NCBI GenBank assembly: GCA_017302015.1
Contig: JAFLEE010000108.1
Coordinates: 1 to 14,061, forward strand
Source of the DNA: Spirochaetota bacterium
GTDB taxonomy: Bacteria > Spirochaetota > UBA12135 > COTS27 > JAFLEE01
Length of the DNA: 14,061 nucleotides
Direction of reading: 5' to 3'
In this document: positions 13,395-14,061 of the stretch, in pieces
How positions within the stretch are numbered: position 1 is the stretch's first letter
How the letters are laid out: each line of letters begins with the position of its first letter
The notes under the pieces: generated by a model
What the model was told of the DNA's origin: nothing
Database searches by the model: none
What the model saw: the letters and a program-made list of their open reading frames with translations, nothing else
Translations under genes and position numbers: made by a program

Positions 13395-14061
13395 ATGAAC
13401 CCCAAGACCCCGCCGCGCCGGATCCTATTCCTCTCGATTGCCTTGGGCGCCTCCATCCTCCTCGGGGGGTGCGCGACCACCGCGACCCCGGAACGCTTCA
13501 TTTACTCCTCGGGCGGCACCCCCCTCGAGAAAGGAGCGGCGGTCGCATTGGTCGTCCAATCGAGCCCCATCGCGGGGGATGTGGAGGCCTATCTCACCAG
13601 CAGTCTTCGTGCCCATGGCTACCGCGTCATCGAGGTCGATTCCATGCGCTACCTGAGCCCCGGGATGCGCAATTTCCTGTTCCCCAGGGGTGCCTTCTCG
13701 TTTCCGGCACTGATGCTCGCGGAAAAAGACGCCAAATTGGCGGGGAAAACCGAGCTCTTCGAAAAACTCATGCCGCTCAATGAGGTCAAAGACGGCGCGA
13801 TGCGGTACAACGACCTCTACGACTTCGTGACCGACGTCGGAAACAAGCACAAAATCGATTATTGGCTGATGCTCAGCCTCGTCGCGGGATCGGACCACCG
13901 CTACCAATGCCGCGCGGTGAAAGCCAGCACCCGCGAGATCGTCTACTCCTACTATTCCACGGTGGATTGGGATGGCCTCGACCGCAATTTTCCCCGCATC
14001 ACCGACTCGGGGAAATGGCGGCGCGCCACCGCCAGCACGGAGAAGGACCCCAGCGTGATCC
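13395..14061 (+). CDS. Lipoprotein of unknown function, cut by the window end
   Basis: From ATG 13395 the frame stays open to the last base, giving 222 codons without a stop, so the 3' end lies outside the window. The N terminus has a charged start, a hydrophobic stretch (about 10-23) and the lipobox LGGC with Cys26 as the lipidation site. The mature part begins Thr/Ala-rich, and then shows alternating strands and helices (AAVALVVQSSPI, YRVIEVDSM, KIDYWLMLSLVAG, REIVYSYYST). That resembles small periplasmic domains of the CsgG/DUF799 or TPR-associated kind, but I cannot name the family. AGAGG nine bases before the ATG is a weak Shine-Dalgarno. Composition is GC-rich like the surroundings, and strong third-position G/C supports coding over the antisense frame. 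Confidence 0.8.
   Translation, partial: MNPKTPPRRILFLSIALGASILLGGCATTATPERFIYSSGGTPLEKGAAVALVVQSSPIAGDVEAYLTSSLRAHGYRVIEVDSMRYLSPGMRNFLFPRGAFSFPALMLAEKDAKLAGKTELFEKLMPLNEVKDGAMRYNDLYDFVTDVGNKHKIDYWLMLSLVAGSDHRYQCRAVKASTREIVYSYYSTVDWDGLDRNFPRITDSGKWRRATASTEKDPSVI

Overview
The window is GC-rich bacterial DNA. I counted about 70% GC in one sample line of the first gene and about 45% in one sample line of the NHL lipoprotein. It suggests a Gram-negative, probably anaerobic or facultative organism from a little-studied lineage. The reasons are a peptidoglycan enzyme (MurB), two lipoproteins with clean lipoboxes, a likely outer-membrane beta-barrel protein ending in Phe, a secreted protein with a type IX-secretion-like C-terminal domain, and several Fe-S proteins. 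I could not assign a phylum. No mobile element, CRISPR array or rRNA is visible.

Layout. (1) 79-2321, plus strand: an unrecognised 394-residue protein whose stop codon overlaps the start of an extended short-chain dehydrogenase (ATGA). (2) 2347-3482, minus strand: a 289-residue protein with two 4Fe-4S motifs, followed after 8 bases by an 85-residue ferredoxin-like protein starting at GTG. (3) 3504-4454, plus strand: a DUF1848 protein with a radical-SAM-like cysteine cluster, divergent from the ferredoxin pair across only 21 bases. (4) 4457-5377, minus strand: a stand-alone homocysteine S-methyltransferase domain, converging on DUF1848 with a 2-base gap. (5) 5418-5969, minus strand: a small exported protein resembling a carbohydrate-binding jelly roll. 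(6) 6257-6418, minus strand: tRNA-Ile(GAT) and tRNA-Ala(TGC) in tandem, with a recognisable promoter but no 16S or 23S rRNA around them. (7) 6635-9102, plus strand: a CsgG-like/DUF5683 membrane protein followed by an NHL-repeat lipoprotein. The lipoprotein frame is cut by an in-frame TGA, after which 43 more sense-like codons continue to 9234. (8) 9313-10242, plus strand: type II murB. (9) 10221-13060, minus strand: a secreted lamin-tail-domain protein with a sorting-tail-like C terminus and, overlapping it by ATGA, a predicted outer-membrane protein. (10) 13395 to the window end, plus strand: the 5' part of another lipoprotein gene.

How the genes may work together. Two themes recur. The first is redox and one-carbon chemistry: ferredoxins, the DUF1848 Fe-S protein and homocysteine methyltransferase. 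The second is the cell envelope: the CsgG-like protein, lipoproteins, MurB and the secreted lamin-tail protein with its barrel neighbour. The most interesting items are the lamin-tail/barrel gene pair, the cysteine-rich two-gene Fe-S unit facing DUF1848 through overlapping -10 boxes that would give leaderless mRNAs, the interrupted NHL lipoprotein, and the orphan Ile-Ala tRNA pair with an acceptor-stem mismatch.
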